A DNA stretch of 64,000 nucleotides from Ecdyonurus torrentis (lineage: Eukaryota; Arthropoda; Insecta; Ephemeroptera; Heptageniidae): positions 14,329,890-14,393,889 of the forward strand of contig OX439136.1 of NCBI GenBank assembly GCA_949318235.1, in the 5' to 3' direction. The position numbers and the translations under genes are program-made. Positions 38,618 through 52,202 of the stretch are shown one piece after another (the first letter of the stretch is position 1; each line of letters opens with the position of its first letter). Under the pieces are notes generated by a model, which saw nothing but the letters and a program-made list of their open reading frames with translations, was not told the origin of the DNA and searched no databases.

Positions 38618-40053
38618 TAATAAATAAAAACGTGTGTGTATGAATTTCAGTTTCTTTATTGATCATAATACCAAATAGTACATATTGATTACAAAAATTC
38701 ATAAAGGATTACTACATGTTTCATTAAATAGTTTCAGTCATCATCATTATAGTATTATTTTTATATAATACAGTATTATATTTTTATAAGAATACAGTAT
38801 ATTCTTATAATAATTAATAGCAAAAAAACATATTTTAATATATTGTAAAACATTTTTCACAATATATATAATCATACGATAATTTTTCATTTTTTCTTTC
38901 TTTTATCATAATAATATCCTAATACAATTACGGTTGTTATTTCTGATAATTCTATTTTATTTTAGTAAAGTTTAATAAATTGTCGAGTACATGACCTAAA
39001 TGGTGTGACCTAAGATGGTGTACACAACACATACACAATGGTGTTAAATAGGATTTATATATTTCTTAAACTGTACTATATTATGGTATTATTATTTTCT
39101 TAAACTGCATAATATAGTATTTATATTTAATTTTGCACTCTAAATGGGCAGAACCATAAAATTTGTACTATAATAGGCTTCCAGCGTGAAAATTTTTTAA
39201 TCTACGTCCCTAAAAAGTGTATTTTTTTAATTGCTTTTTAAACCATTATAATATTATGCACATGCTATTGTACATAATATAGTAACGTATGATAGAATTG
39301 ACATGCTATTTAACTGGCAGATTTATTTATTTTGTTATTTTTTATCACGCATCATCCTAGTTTTGAGGTTATTAAAAATAATATCTTTTTACTGTATACA
39401 AATTTTTTTTAACGAAGACTTAAACACTTTTAGAAAATACAATTCTTGGGAATAAAACTTTATTGTTATTATTATTAGAAAAAGAATATGTTAAATGAAT
39501 AAATTCAAACAAGCTATTTTGAACAATAGCACTTAAAGCATGATTGTGCGATATAACGCACCAAAAAATTATTTTCAAACCACATCAAAAATAAAGCATC
39601 GGAAAACCCATTTCTTTTATAAATATTGTTATGAATATTTTTATTTAAAACACAAGTGTCACTTTCGACACTTTTTACTAAAATTGATTATTTGATTTCA
39701 TCAATAATGGATAATAAATCATTTTATTATATAAAGTTGATAACCAACTAGACAAATATGAAATAAAATGCTTTTTCTCTCTTTCTTATTTATTTCGCTC
39801 ACGCAAGAAAAAACACAAAATGACAGCTACATTTAATTTATCATGGTTTTGCGCTCTTTTTTTTGCGACATTCTATATATAATATTAGATATAAAAGTAA
39901 ATCTATACCTTTAACATGAGGAGGGTGCGTGTGAAAACGTGAGAGTTAGATTAGAGAAAAGAAAGAGAGACGAGGAATAAAAAAAAAGTAGGTATAGGGA
40001 CGTGATGAATTGAAAGAAAAAAAAAGGAGGTGTTAGAACAGATTTGGCTCAAC

Positions 40054-40056
<3 letters not shown>
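38618..40056. other. AT-rich stretch without genes
   Basis: A small direct repeat (TTTCTTAAACTG at 39060 and 39097). Nothing else recognised. Confidence 0.5.

Positions 40057-40147
<91 letters not shown>
40057..40147. repeat. (GA)n microsatellite
   Basis: Perfect GA tract of 91 bp. Downstream to 41385 are poly(T) at 40336-40356, poly(A) of about 32 bp at 40828-40859 and poly(A) of 44 bp at 41190-41233, but no gene. 41000-41165 is less AT-rich (CACAGCCGCTACC, GCACCTGCGCC) without recognisable coding sequence. Confidence 0.94.
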
Positions 40148-40149
<2 letters not shown>

Positions 40150-40823
40150 CAGTCCAAGTAACAAAATTGTTCTCGGCCCAAGAGGATTGAAGTAAAGCTC
40201 GAAAAAAAGTTTTTAGACTACACACATAGTAAAGAAAAAGGAGAGAGATATATGTATGTATAAAAGAAAAAAAAAAAAGAAAACATGTTTTAGAAAGCAC
40301 GTCGTATAGTCTTCAAAGTTACAATCTCCTTCGTTTTTTTTTTTTTTTTTTTTTTTGAAAGATTTTTTTTTTCTTAAATCTTTTCTCGATATACAAAATT
40401 GAAATTTCAATATATTTTTATGTATACTTTATTCTTTCTAGTAGCTAAATTCATTTTTAAAAATATACTGTGTATTTAGGAATACATTAGAACGTGTTAC
40501 CTATACAACCAATAATATAAAAATTTACAATAATATGTATATAAACTGTTACTATTATAACTTATTTTAAGTGTGCAATTATAATTTGGAAATACAGTAT
40601 TTTAATAAGTCAGATTCATTGTGATAATACGTACATTTTTCTCAAAAGCAGTTAATTCTTAAAGTTAAAAAAAAATTTAAAAAAAAAAATCTTAATTTTT
40701 TACATTACGGATACTTTGAGCATTGCACTGTTATAAGAAGTGGTGACACACTTTTTTTTTAATCTTTTATCGTCATAACTTTAAAAATATAATATTGAAA
40801 ATACTCCTTTGTCAATCAAAAAA

Positions 40824-40862
<39 letters not shown>

Positions 40863-41186
40863 AATATCGAGTTTATAATAGATTATGCAATAAAATTATA
40901 TAATGAGTAATGCATTTAATTATATACCATAAAAGTAAGGTGGTATTTATAATTTTATTTATTAAAAAATTACACATTTTTTGTAATGATACAATTTTCC
41001 TAACTATAGGCCACAGCCGCTACCTTCCAATCCTTTCTACAAACACTCTATACCTCTTCCTTCTACATCCTTTCATTCCTCAAAGGGTAGATCAGGTTTA
41101 ACATGCATGGGCACCTGCGCCTTTCCTGGCTACCTTCTGTCACTGCTCAACGGTCCTCTCGAATATGGGGGCTTAGTAAAACGTAC

Positions 41187-41237
<51 letters not shown>

Positions 41238-41385
41238 GTCAACATAATTGAATAAGTTCTAGTATTAACTACACGTATGAAAGTACTGTCAGATAATATA
41301 ATGGAGATACTGGATAATGGAGCATTATGAATGATAATGAGATGAACAATAATAATTTTATATACCATCAGGCTGTCACTTTTCA

Positions 41386-41724
41386 TTAAGGCGGGAAATC
41401 AGTTACTGCGGGATTTGACTAAAAAGTTGTAAAGACAGAAAAATCTGAAATTTTGTACAGTGATACATTAGGATATGATATTTTCAAAAATGTAAAAATT
41501 TTGGGGGGTCACCATGCTAGATTTTGAATTATGAATTTTTGAAGTTTTAGTCCCATAAGAGCCCATGTTAATTTCAATAATTAATTTCTCTCTTATCTGA
41601 TGGTCACGGGTTCTGAAAATTTTATCATAGGTAGCTGTTACTATTAACTTTCAAATGGCATCATAAAATTTGGAAGTTTTATTTTTAGATTCTGAGATAC
41701 AAGCCATCTATATACAACCCTTAA
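41386..41724 (-). mobile_element. Family G MITE, copy G3
   Basis: A complete 339 bp copy, inverted relative to G1 and G2, TTAA at 41386-41389 and 41721-41724. Ends are TTAAGGCGGGAAATCAG and ATACAACCCTTAA. It defines the full family, including the segment missing from G1. Confidence 0.88.
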
Positions 41725-41921
41725 ATCACAATTAAAGTTTACTCTTGTCTAGGCTTCATGACTTTAATTTATTCTCTTCTAAATTTATTCAAAATTATTT
41801 CAGTTGAAAAATCATTGGAAATTACCATTAACCAAAAATTCTTATACCATCATTTAACATAATAATAATTATTCAAAAATTGAAAAACACTCATTGAGCC
41901 TACAATTGACTTAAACCTAGG

Positions 41922-41959
41922 CCCCCGGGATACCCGCGGGCCCTCGGATACCCGCGGGC
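41922..41959. repeat. GC-rich short tandem repeat
   Basis: Two tandem units of GGATACCCGCGGGCC-type sequence, each containing the palindrome CCCGCGGG (41933-41940 and 41950-41957). It is strikingly GC-rich in a strongly AT-rich neighbourhood. No function recognised. Confidence 0.7.
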
Positions 41960-42553
41960 CTTGCTTAAACCCCTATAACTATTCCGAAAAAAAAAGTATT
42001 ACAGACCGTCCATGGATAAAAAAAAACGTTTGTTTTTAATTGTTATTAGATCTATTTGACTCCCGGCTGTGAAACATATACTTTTTCCTTGTTCGAAATC
42101 CTTTGTGATACTAATGCTGGCAAAAAAAAATTATAATAATAATAATATATAAATAAAAAAACAAAAAAATGAACATGTACATTTCTTTAATGATACAAAC
42201 AGTTTTATATGACTCCTAGCTCGAGAATATTACATTTTATTTTCGTATATACAATAACGAGATGAGTATGTAAACGGATACACTTAATAATATGTATCAT
42301 TTTATTAAAGTAACCAAACTTGATGATAAAGAAAAATGTTCTATTTTCATTTTTCTTATATTGTATAAACTTATAAAGTAACAAAAAATAAACTTTAGGT
42401 TACAAAAGTTTTCTTCGAAATAAAAAAAAAAAAAAAAAATCTTCTTTCTTTCATGTTATATTATATGAAAAGAGAAAAATGTGAACGTATGAGTGAGTTT
42501 AGTTGCTTCAAAGCACCAGGTCAAAAGTTTTGCAGTTTTGTTGAGAGTATCGC

Positions 42554-42555
<2 letters not shown>

Positions 42556-42625
<70 letters not shown>
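42556..42625. repeat. (GA)n tract, left partner of an inverted pair
   Basis: GA tract of 70 bp with one AAAG interruption. (TC)n follows 52 bp downstream. Upstream 41960-42555 holds poly(A) near 42421-42439 and no gene. Confidence 0.95.
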
Positions 42626-42676
42626 AGATGGTTTTGTGTTAAAAGTAAGTGTCGCAAGAAGTTTGGTGACCTTTCT

Positions 42677-42677
<1 letters not shown>

Positions 42678-42729
<52 letters not shown>
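42678..42729. repeat. (TC)n tract, right partner of an inverted pair
   Basis: TC tract of 52 bp, complementary to 42556-42625. 42730-43716 is AT-rich with a short (TA)n near 42934 and no gene. Confidence 0.95.
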
Positions 42730-42731
<2 letters not shown>

Positions 42732-43716
42732 GTTGATACTTTGCTATACCTTAGAGAACATATGACAAGATTGCTACTATCACAAGTAATCCAAACATTA
42801 AACTGACAATATATGGATAGAAATCTGTGCTTGGAGATTTTATAGCAAACATTTCAAATTTAAGTCTTAACTACTCAGTTCATCAAAGTTTTAAAGGCAG
42901 ACAAAAATTTACATGTTTATTTTATATTTATTTATATATATATATATAATGGTAATTTAGACAAACTCATCCATGTTGGGCGGACATCATGCAAATTTTT
43001 AATGCCCTTTACGTGTCTTCCAATTTTTGTGCTAAGTTAGCACTGCTAACACACGTATAAAAACTATAATGCGACACTGATCAACACTTGTAACTTAAAA
43101 AAATAAAAATAATAAAACCTTTGAATATCAGTTCAAGTGTGAACTGAGGTAACGACAATGTTCCCACAAAAAGTGCTTTGACTTAAAATATGTATGTATG
43201 ACAAGTTCTGCTTATACATGTAATTTTTCACTAAAATATATTACTATGTAATTAAAAATATGAAATCAAAATGTAAATAGATTGAACCAGACGGTAAGGT
43301 AAATACCTTGGCTGGTAGAGTATAATTTAATTTGAAATAATAATAAAATAAAAATTTTAACGATATAGATTTTACTATTCTTGTTGCTATTATTATTTTT
43401 TAAGTTCTATCGATAAATTTTACTATATCTTTAGTCATGCTCATGATATTTTAAAATTTTTGCTCAAATTATTATATTTTAAATAAAACCATAAAGAAGA
43501 GAATTAACTGTGGTATTACAAACCTTCCGATTATCCTATTAATATACCAGTGCTGTATTGTTATTATTTTTTTAATTGCGTTCTACAATGATACTTACAA
43601 ACTCACTTTGCAAGAAATTTATTATTATTATGCAATGTTATTTTTGTGAATGTCATGTAAAATTAAAAATACCACAAGTAATTAAAAATGATAAAAAAAA
43701 TCGCTTTTATTTTTAT

Positions 43717-43721
43717 TATAT

Positions 43722-43808
<87 letters not shown>

Positions 43809-43825
43809 GGTTGGTACTGATTATA

Positions 43826-43866
<41 letters not shown>

Positions 43867-43900
43867 GAGTATATACATATTTTTAAGGTGGTTGGTACTG
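43717..43900. repeat. Duplicated unit around (TA)n tracts
   Basis: (TA)n at 43717-43803, then AAGGTGGTTGGTACTG at 43804, (TA)n at 43822-43865, then AAGGTGGTTGGTACTG again at 43885. The direct duplication has an 81 bp period, with (TA)n inside each unit. The IY-rich frames across it are spurious. Confidence 0.85.
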
Positions 43901-44630
43901 GTTTCTGCATGACAAAATAATAAACTTTCAAACAAAATTTTAATGAAATAATATACTCGTATTCACATAATTTTGTTTAATTAAATTTTATAGTTATATA
44001 ATGATGATACGTAATGTATCAAAAATTTTCCAATATTAAAAATTCAATAAAGCAATTTTTATTACACGCATTGTTATTTTTCATTATCATTTTTATGAAT
44101 TGTTAATCATGTATAAAAGCATATTAATTAGTTAATTTTAATATTCTTTTTTTAAAAAATAAAATTTTCACTTTTTCACGGTCTCTTAAAAACACGCACG
44201 GAAGAGTTAATTATGAGTTGTTTAGTGATTGTGGCAAAATAACATGAGGGAGAGAAAAAAAATCTGATTAATTTTTTTTAGCTGGTAGTTTATACGGTAA
44301 AAAAAAGGCCATGCATATGTATATTTTATACGCTATAGGCTATAATTAGGAAACAGTGCGTTCATACGAGAAAAAAAAAACAACAACATAAAATTTATTA
44401 TTAATTATAAATCCATCCTGCATTAAAATAGTCTTGTATTATTTAAATAACAAATTTAACAGTCAGAAATTTTAATATTGAATAATCAGTAAAATAACAA
44501 TAATATAATTATTGGGAGTTTGTAATTTAACGCCTATTTTACACGGGTAGTTTTAATGAAAGGGTTTAGCTTTCGTGTTACACCGTTTTTTTTTTTTATA
44601 TAAGCAGTAAACTGACATTGAAAAGGAATT

Positions 44631-44702
44631 CGGCTCGACCGGGACTCGAACCCGGATCTTTGGTTTCCCAGACCACTGCGTTAACCATTACGCTACCGAG
44701 AC
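44631..44702 (-). tRNA. tRNA-like gene, anticodon GGG (Pro), possible pseudogene
   Basis: Read on the minus strand: acceptor GTCTCGG pairing with TCGAGCC (one mismatch, one G-T), TA, D-stem GCGT/ACGC with loop AATGGTTA, anticodon stem GTGGT/ACCAA (terminal pair mismatched), loop CTGGGAA giving anticodon GGG, four-base variable loop, and a perfect T-arm CCGGG TTCGAGT CCCGG. Box B is GGTTCGAGTCC. GGG would read proline CCC, an anticodon uncommon in eukaryotes. The acceptor mismatch and short variable loop favour a degenerate or SINE-ancestor tRNA. It differs from its partner at two acceptor-arm bases. Confidence 0.55.
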
Positions 44703-44971
44703 TCCTTCCAATCCAAACATCATTCACTGCTCATATATAGTCAGCTTTCGCTGCTTGCCATGCGCGTGCCTTCGTTGGCGCGACAGTTTAAACTGCTAAG
44801 CAGTCATGGCGGGTGCTCTCATAACTGCCCTCTACGTGGAGGCATATAGCTCGCAAGAGCACCCGCCATGACTGCTTAGCAGTTTAAACTGTCGCGCCAA
44901 CGAAGGCACGCGCATGGCAAGCAGCGAAAGCTGACTATATATGAGCAGTGAATGATGTTGGATTGGAAGGA

Positions 44972-45043
44972 GCTTCGGTAGCGTAATGGTTAACGCAGTG
45001 GTCTGGGAAACCAAAGATCCGGGTTCGAGTCCCGGTCGAGCCG
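44972..45043 (+). tRNA. tRNA-like gene, anticodon GGG (Pro), possible pseudogene
   Basis: Inverted partner of the copy at 44631-44702. Acceptor GCTTCGG pairs with TCGAGCC less well (a C-C mismatch and G-T pairs). D-arm, anticodon loop (GGG at 45005-45007), T-arm and box B are identical. A TTTT at about 45051, eight bases past the gene, could act as a Pol III terminator. The two acceptor substitutions distinguish the copies, so the arms are not perfectly homogenised. Confidence 0.55.
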
Positions 45044-45396
45044 AATTCCTTTTCAATGTCAGTTTACTGCTTATATAAAAAAAAAAAAACGGTGTAACAC
45101 GAAAGCTAAACCCTTTCAATATAATTATTATTATTTAAAAAAATATATTTTATATATAATATCCTCTTATTTTTTTCTCCTTTTAATTGATAATGTTATT
45201 CATAAAACTTGTATTGTGTAATGGTTCATTACCGGTGCTGTCCCGAACAGTTTTTGTAAAAATAATATTTTATTGGTTTAAAATAATGTATATAATAATA
45301 CGTCGAGTGTTCCTCGGCCTCGGTAAAGAATAGTTTACTTTTCTTAAAAGTTAATCACTTTAAGTAATGCTAAATGAGAGGACATTAAGGGTGGCC

Positions 45397-45398
<2 letters not shown>

Positions 45399-45451
<53 letters not shown>
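45399..45451. repeat. Poly(T) tract, 53 bp
   Basis: Long homopolymer at the left edge of a less AT-rich segment (45452-46190). 45119-45398 is AT-rich with no gene. Confidence 0.95.
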
Positions 45452-45453
<2 letters not shown>

Positions 45454-45627
45454 ACCTCCTGTGATTGGCTAACGCGCTCTAACGGTAACCTCTATTGACT
45501 TCAACAATTTTAAACAAGGGCGTAATAGTTTTTCAATACTGAATATGATAAAATCATTTGGTATATAAGTAGCTGTATTGATTTAAGATGTCCACTTGTT
45601 TACCATTGTAAAAGGTAGAGCCTTACC

Positions 45628-45975
45628 TTAAAGAGTAAGTTCAGGGCTTACAACATGGCTTCTTTAATGTTAAATAATAAGAAGAACTGTTCATAAACTC
45701 GCATATCATGACCCAGAGCCCTTCCGCAGCCCCGCAAACTCGTGATCATTCTGCGAGATATGCAACCAGTCCCGTATCTTTTACGTCATAGTTATACGGC
45801 TTTACTATAGAAAATGTTGTAGCGGGTTATAAATCTTGCAGGATGAGCGTAAGTTTGCCGGGCTACCATAGGGCTACGGAAGGGTTTTAAGGCATCATAT
45901 GTGAGTCAATGAACAGTTTATCTCATTATCTAACATTGAAGAAGCCATATTGTAAACCCTTAACTTTCTCTTTAA
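45628..45975. mobile_element. Family M MITE (TTAA-flanked, inverted repeats)
   Basis: A 348 bp element with TTAA at 45628-45631 and 45972-45975. Inverted ends start AAAGAGTAAGTTCAGGGCTT, opposite AAGGGTTTACAATATGGC read inward. Arms of about 120 bp share TACAACATGGCTTCTT, GAACTGTTCAT and CCCTTCCGCAGCCC (opposite GGGCTACGGAAGGG). The centre contains TTTTACGTCATAG. Only one copy here. Confidence 0.8.
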
Positions 45976-46671
45976 CTGATTTTAACAGGTAACCGGAAGT
46001 TGACCAGTGATAAAGTTTAAAAAAATAGGGTATACACTGCTCCCAATACTAGTTCGAGCGGATACAATGTAATTAACAATGTAAAGTCAACTGTGATTGG
46101 CTAGTAGGTTTATAACACGCTCACTGATTGGTTTAGCACCGTGAATACAGCTTTTAACGGGAACGTCCGTATTTTAGCCAGAGTGTAGTACTTTTTATTA
46201 TTATTTTTAAATTTAACGAAATAATAGCATTTTGTAATGGGAATTTTTTAGAACTTTAAGGCATAATTAATAAAACCTACTTTATTATGCAACGTAACAT
46301 TCTGAAATTTGTAACACTTGTTAGAGAGTACAAAAGTATCAAAACTAGGACACAATAATGGATAATATGTGTACTTTACACAATTTATAAACATACAGTA
46401 TAATATGAAAAATAAAAACACACATTAAAATTACAAGCATTTCTTCATCTTTCAGTTTATAGTGTTCTACTTAATGTACCAAAGATACCCGTATAGTACA
46501 GTACATATACGTACATACATAGTACTGTATAATATACTACAGCAATATAAATATATTTATATTATATAACATAATATTTATAACGTGTTACCTACTTGTA
46601 TCTGTCTTTCTTGCTTGTTCTTTCGCTAGACTTGTTTTAAGAAGCGACGAGCTGAGAGTAAAACTTAAGAG
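45976..46671. other. Less AT-rich segment then AT-rich flank
   Basis: 45976-46190 contains GTGATTGGCTAG and TGATTGGTTTAG (inverted CCAAT motifs). A matching TGTGATTGGCTAACGCGCTC lies at about 45462, left of element M. No TATA-linked gene start is evident. 46191-46671 is AT-rich without features. Confidence 0.45.
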
Positions 46672-46677
46672 CAGAGA

Positions 46678-46749
<72 letters not shown>
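46672..46749. repeat. (GA)n microsatellite
   Basis: GA tract of 78 bp with two AAAG breaks near the start. Downstream to 47514 is AT-rich with poly(A) of about 33 bp at 47097-47129 and no gene. Confidence 0.94.
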
Positions 46750-46752
<3 letters not shown>

Positions 46753-47092
46753 TTAAAAATATTTTATGAATATAAAATGTTGTGTGTTTTGTTTTTAACT
46801 TTTTTAATATTTACAAAAGTCTGATCTAATTTTTTAGTTTTGCATTTTTAAATTTTTTTTTCTTTCTTCTTATTTTAATGTAATTAAATATGAAATGTAT
46901 ATGTTTGTTTTTCTATATAGCTATCTATATTAATGTACATAACATGATTACATAGAATCATATTTGATCTGCTGAAAATCAATAGTAAACAACAATTTAT
47001 ACTAAATTTTAAGGTATTAGAGTTGACTGTTTGAGTTTTGTAGTAATAAATAAATTTATTATTTATTACATTATTACTCTATTACAATGAGT

Positions 47093-47130
<38 letters not shown>

Positions 47131-47514
47131 GATGATATTTTTTTTTAACAAATCCGTTTCCAATTTACAATGTACGCATGCCATATAATGCCATAATACC
47201 ATATAATACTATTTATAATATACCTTATAATAAAGAATATACATTCATTAGCAAGAATACATTTTTGGTTTTATAACTTTCAAATTGTAACACTGTAATA
47301 TGAAACAGTTAGGTTACGAGATAGATCTTTTGCTTCCACTGACAAAATACGAGATATGCCTTTTTTTCGCAACAAGATCGATATGAACTAAAACTTATTA
47401 GTTGGTTCTTCAAAGGCAACAGTAAATTAGAACTGTATGAACTTAAATAATAATTGGGTGCTCTGGATAGGGAAAGAAAATGCACTTTAATAGTTCACTC
47501 TCGTATTTACTTTG

Positions 47515-47825
47515 TTAAAGGCGTAGAACACGTTGAACAAAAAAAGATGTCTAATATCCTAACATACCTAAATATCAACGTTAATTTGGCCGGAATCATT
47601 GTTTCCTAATTTATTTTCCATTCACGAAATGATGGTTGTGGGTTTTGTGACGTCACAGCTTGCATGTTTCCACGCTCGTGGACTATAGTGAGCTGTGACG
47701 TCACAAAACCGGAGCAGTAAATGGAAAATAGGTTAGAAATCAAAGACTCTGGCCAAATTAACGTTGATATTTAGGTATATTTGGATATTAGGCAAGTTTT
47801 TTGTTCAAGGTGTTCTAACAGTTAA
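47515..47825 (+). mobile_element. Family A MITE, copy A6
   Basis: A 311 bp copy with TTAA at 47515-47518 and 47822-47825. The left end is TTAAAGGCGTAGAACACG; the right end GTGTTCTAACAGTTAA is altered inside the TIR. TGACGTCA is in both arms and the centre is CCACGCTCGTGGACTATA. Confidence 0.88.
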
Positions 47826-47997
47826 TACATTTTCATTGGTTCTAAACAAGGTAAAAAAAAATATTTTTTTTTTCTTTTTTTTTTTTTTAGGGCATCCAAT
47901 CATTATTTTAAGTTCATGTTTCTTCGTCACTTGCATTTGCAGATCCAATTATAGTCATTAACTCACACTGTGTTGCCTCACCTTACTCTTAACTCTC

Positions 47998-48330
47998 TTA
48001 AAAGAATAGATCAGAAGAAAACATAACCATTTATATCATAAAACACTTGATGAGACTTACATAAATAACTTTAGTTTGTCTAAAAACCCAACTGTAGCTC
48101 CGTAGCAGTTATCAGAAATTTTCAATTTATGCAACCCGCACAACATTTTTGGCAAATTTTTGCATGTTTCTGACATGAGAAACATGAATATACACGCAAA
48201 TGGCATACTTAACAGTAATTTCACACTCTCTCGTGGGGTTACTGGTAAAAATTGTCAACAGTTCTGAAGATCCCATTTCATGTTTATTCATTAAAAAGCA
48301 CATGTTGTTTTATGTGGTCTATGGCTTTAA
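47998..48330 (-). mobile_element. Family C MITE, copy C5
   Basis: A 333 bp reverse-oriented copy with TTAA at both ends (TTAAAAGAATAGATCAGAAG and GGTCTATGGCTTTAA). It is 170 bp from A6. Part of the CATGTTTCTGACATGAGAAA block replaces the GACGTCA seen in C3. The 63-codon frame at 48200-48391 is not a gene. Confidence 0.87.
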
Positions 48331-48894
48331 GCGATGGCATTATTTTGCCATTGAAAACAATTTGCTTCTTACTTTCCCAAGAAAAGTGTGATAAAAATTA
48401 AATTATTTCCTGGTTGTTTCAGTTTATTTGCATTTTATATAAAAACAAATTTGAAAAATTCGTTGCCTCTCTTTCTCGCAATTAAATATTTTAGTTTTTA
48501 ATTTTTCCTTATATAATTGATCTTTGTAAAATTTTGCCTGTTTATAAGTTATTTTCCTTTTATATTTAAATGAAACAGAAAGCAATGAAAATAAAACTCA
48601 AGGACCGAAAATTAATAAATAATATAAAGTATAATATACTAAAAAAAAAAAAAAAAAAAAAAAAAATGAAAATGAAAATCAAATTTTACTTTTTATATTT
48701 ATTTTTAAATAAAAGAAGTGAAGTTTTTTTCTTTATAACTTTTTTTTTCTTTTTGCTCATTAATTTTAGTGCCAGTAAAATAAGAAGGAAGAAACGATGA
48801 ATATACTATCAGTAGGTGTTATTAATGATGGAAAAAAAGGTGAAAAAATTATTTTAAAGACTAAAAAATTAAAAGTGGATATTTTTTTCTTAAT
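48331..48894. other. AT-rich stretch without genes
   Basis: Poly(A) of about 26 bp at 48641-48666. Lys-rich frames only. No gene. Confidence 0.5.
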
Positions 48895-48925
<31 letters not shown>

Positions 48926-48946
48926 CGAGAGAGAGAGAGAGAGAGA
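48895..48946. repeat. (GA)n microsatellite with GC interruptions
   Basis: GA tract of 52 bp with two GAGC variants at 48914 and 48926, implying an older, decaying array. Confidence 0.93.
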
Positions 48947-49260
48947 TCGTTATTTTTATCACTTTAATGCAATGAAAAAAATGCCTGTCTGTTCTGATGT
49001 TTAAAAAAAAAAGAAACATAATTTCAGTTTACTTTTCTTATCTGTAATTATTAACTAAATACTTAATTTAAATTTTTAAAGTATTTTAATAACATAAAAA
49101 ATCACATAATATCACATTTTTAATTAGGGTCATTGTTTTAAAGCAATTTTAATTATTAATTACTAAACATAATTGGATGCGTAAGTCTTCATTAAAAAAA
49201 ATGAAGTTTAAAGGACTAACCAAAGAAAACATGTATGTATCGTATATTACTTGAACATGC

Positions 49261-49404
49261 AACTAATATTGAAATTCATAATTAATATTGGAATTTTGAG
49301 ACAAAAATACGCTGGATAAATTAAAAGTGACGAACTAATATTGAAATTCAGAATTGATATTGGAATTATGAGACACAAATAGGTTGGATAAATTAAAAAT
49401 GACA
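49261..49404. repeat. 72 bp tandem duplication
   Basis: Two consecutive 72 bp units (49261-49332 and 49333-49404), each starting AACTAATATTGAAATTCA and ending GGATAAATTAAAA plus GTGACG or ATGACA. About ten differences between units. Non-coding. Confidence 0.85.
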
Positions 49405-49596
49405 AAACAGACAGTGTTATTTATAGAGGCTAGCCAAATGTTAGGTGTCCCATTATATATCAAGCGTCACATGTTTGCAACTTTTTAAAAGCACTCTTAA
49501 GCAACGGAATTTCTTATAAACTACATTAAAAATTTTAAAAGCATTAAAAAAAGCATCTTCCCATAAGACCATACCACCAAGCATCTTTAGAAGATG

Positions 49597-49632
<36 letters not shown>

Positions 49633-49898
49633 ACCTTTTTATATGTAGATTAAGAACACCTTTTAAAATGTGGAAAGAGAGAAGGGGAGGAGAGAAACAC
49701 GTAAGAGAAAGGAAGAAAAAAGTTTAAATTTTTTATAATTTTAAAAGAAACTTTCTTAAATTAGAAAAACAAATTTCTTGATTATAAAAATACATGAATT
49801 TTTATTTTATTTTTAAGTTCATTAATTTGTTTCCCTTGACGGAACTTTTAGAGAAAAAAGGTTTTTTTTTCTTGTGACGAAAGAGGAAAGTGAAAGAG

Positions 49899-49900
<2 letters not shown>

Positions 49901-49974
<74 letters not shown>
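49901..49974. repeat. (GA)n tract, left partner of an inverted pair
   Basis: Perfect GA tract of 74 bp. (CT)n follows 83 bp downstream. Upstream 49405-49900 has poly(A) of about 34 bp at 49598-49631 and no gene. Confidence 0.96.
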
Positions 49975-49976
<2 letters not shown>

Positions 49977-50052
49977 CTGTGGTGCGTGAAATTGAGGCCA
50001 TTTCTTCACCTTAGATTTTGGTTCAGTTTATCCTGTGGCACTAATTTCAAAG

Positions 50053-52202
<2,150 letters not shown>

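Larger units (their letters stand above)
44557..45118. mobile_element. 562 bp palindrome carrying a tRNA-like gene in each arm
   Basis: Arms 44557-44819 and 44856-45118 are 263 bp each and nearly identical inverted copies around a 36 bp spacer. Outer ends are TGAAAGGGTTTAGC / GCTAAACCCTTTCA. Each arm holds a tRNA-like gene, a T/A homopolymer and a GC-rich inner part (CATGCGCGTGCC, TTGGCGCGACAGTTTAAACT). No clear target duplication was seen. The 95-codon minus frame at 44832-45119 is arm sequence. It is either a mobile inverted-repeat unit or an inverted duplication of a tRNA locus. Confidence 0.85.

Noticed and set aside
44832..45119. 95-codon minus frame across the tRNA palindrome
   Set aside because: It translates tRNA and palindrome arm sequence. 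Protein hits to it would be mis-annotated tRNA regions.
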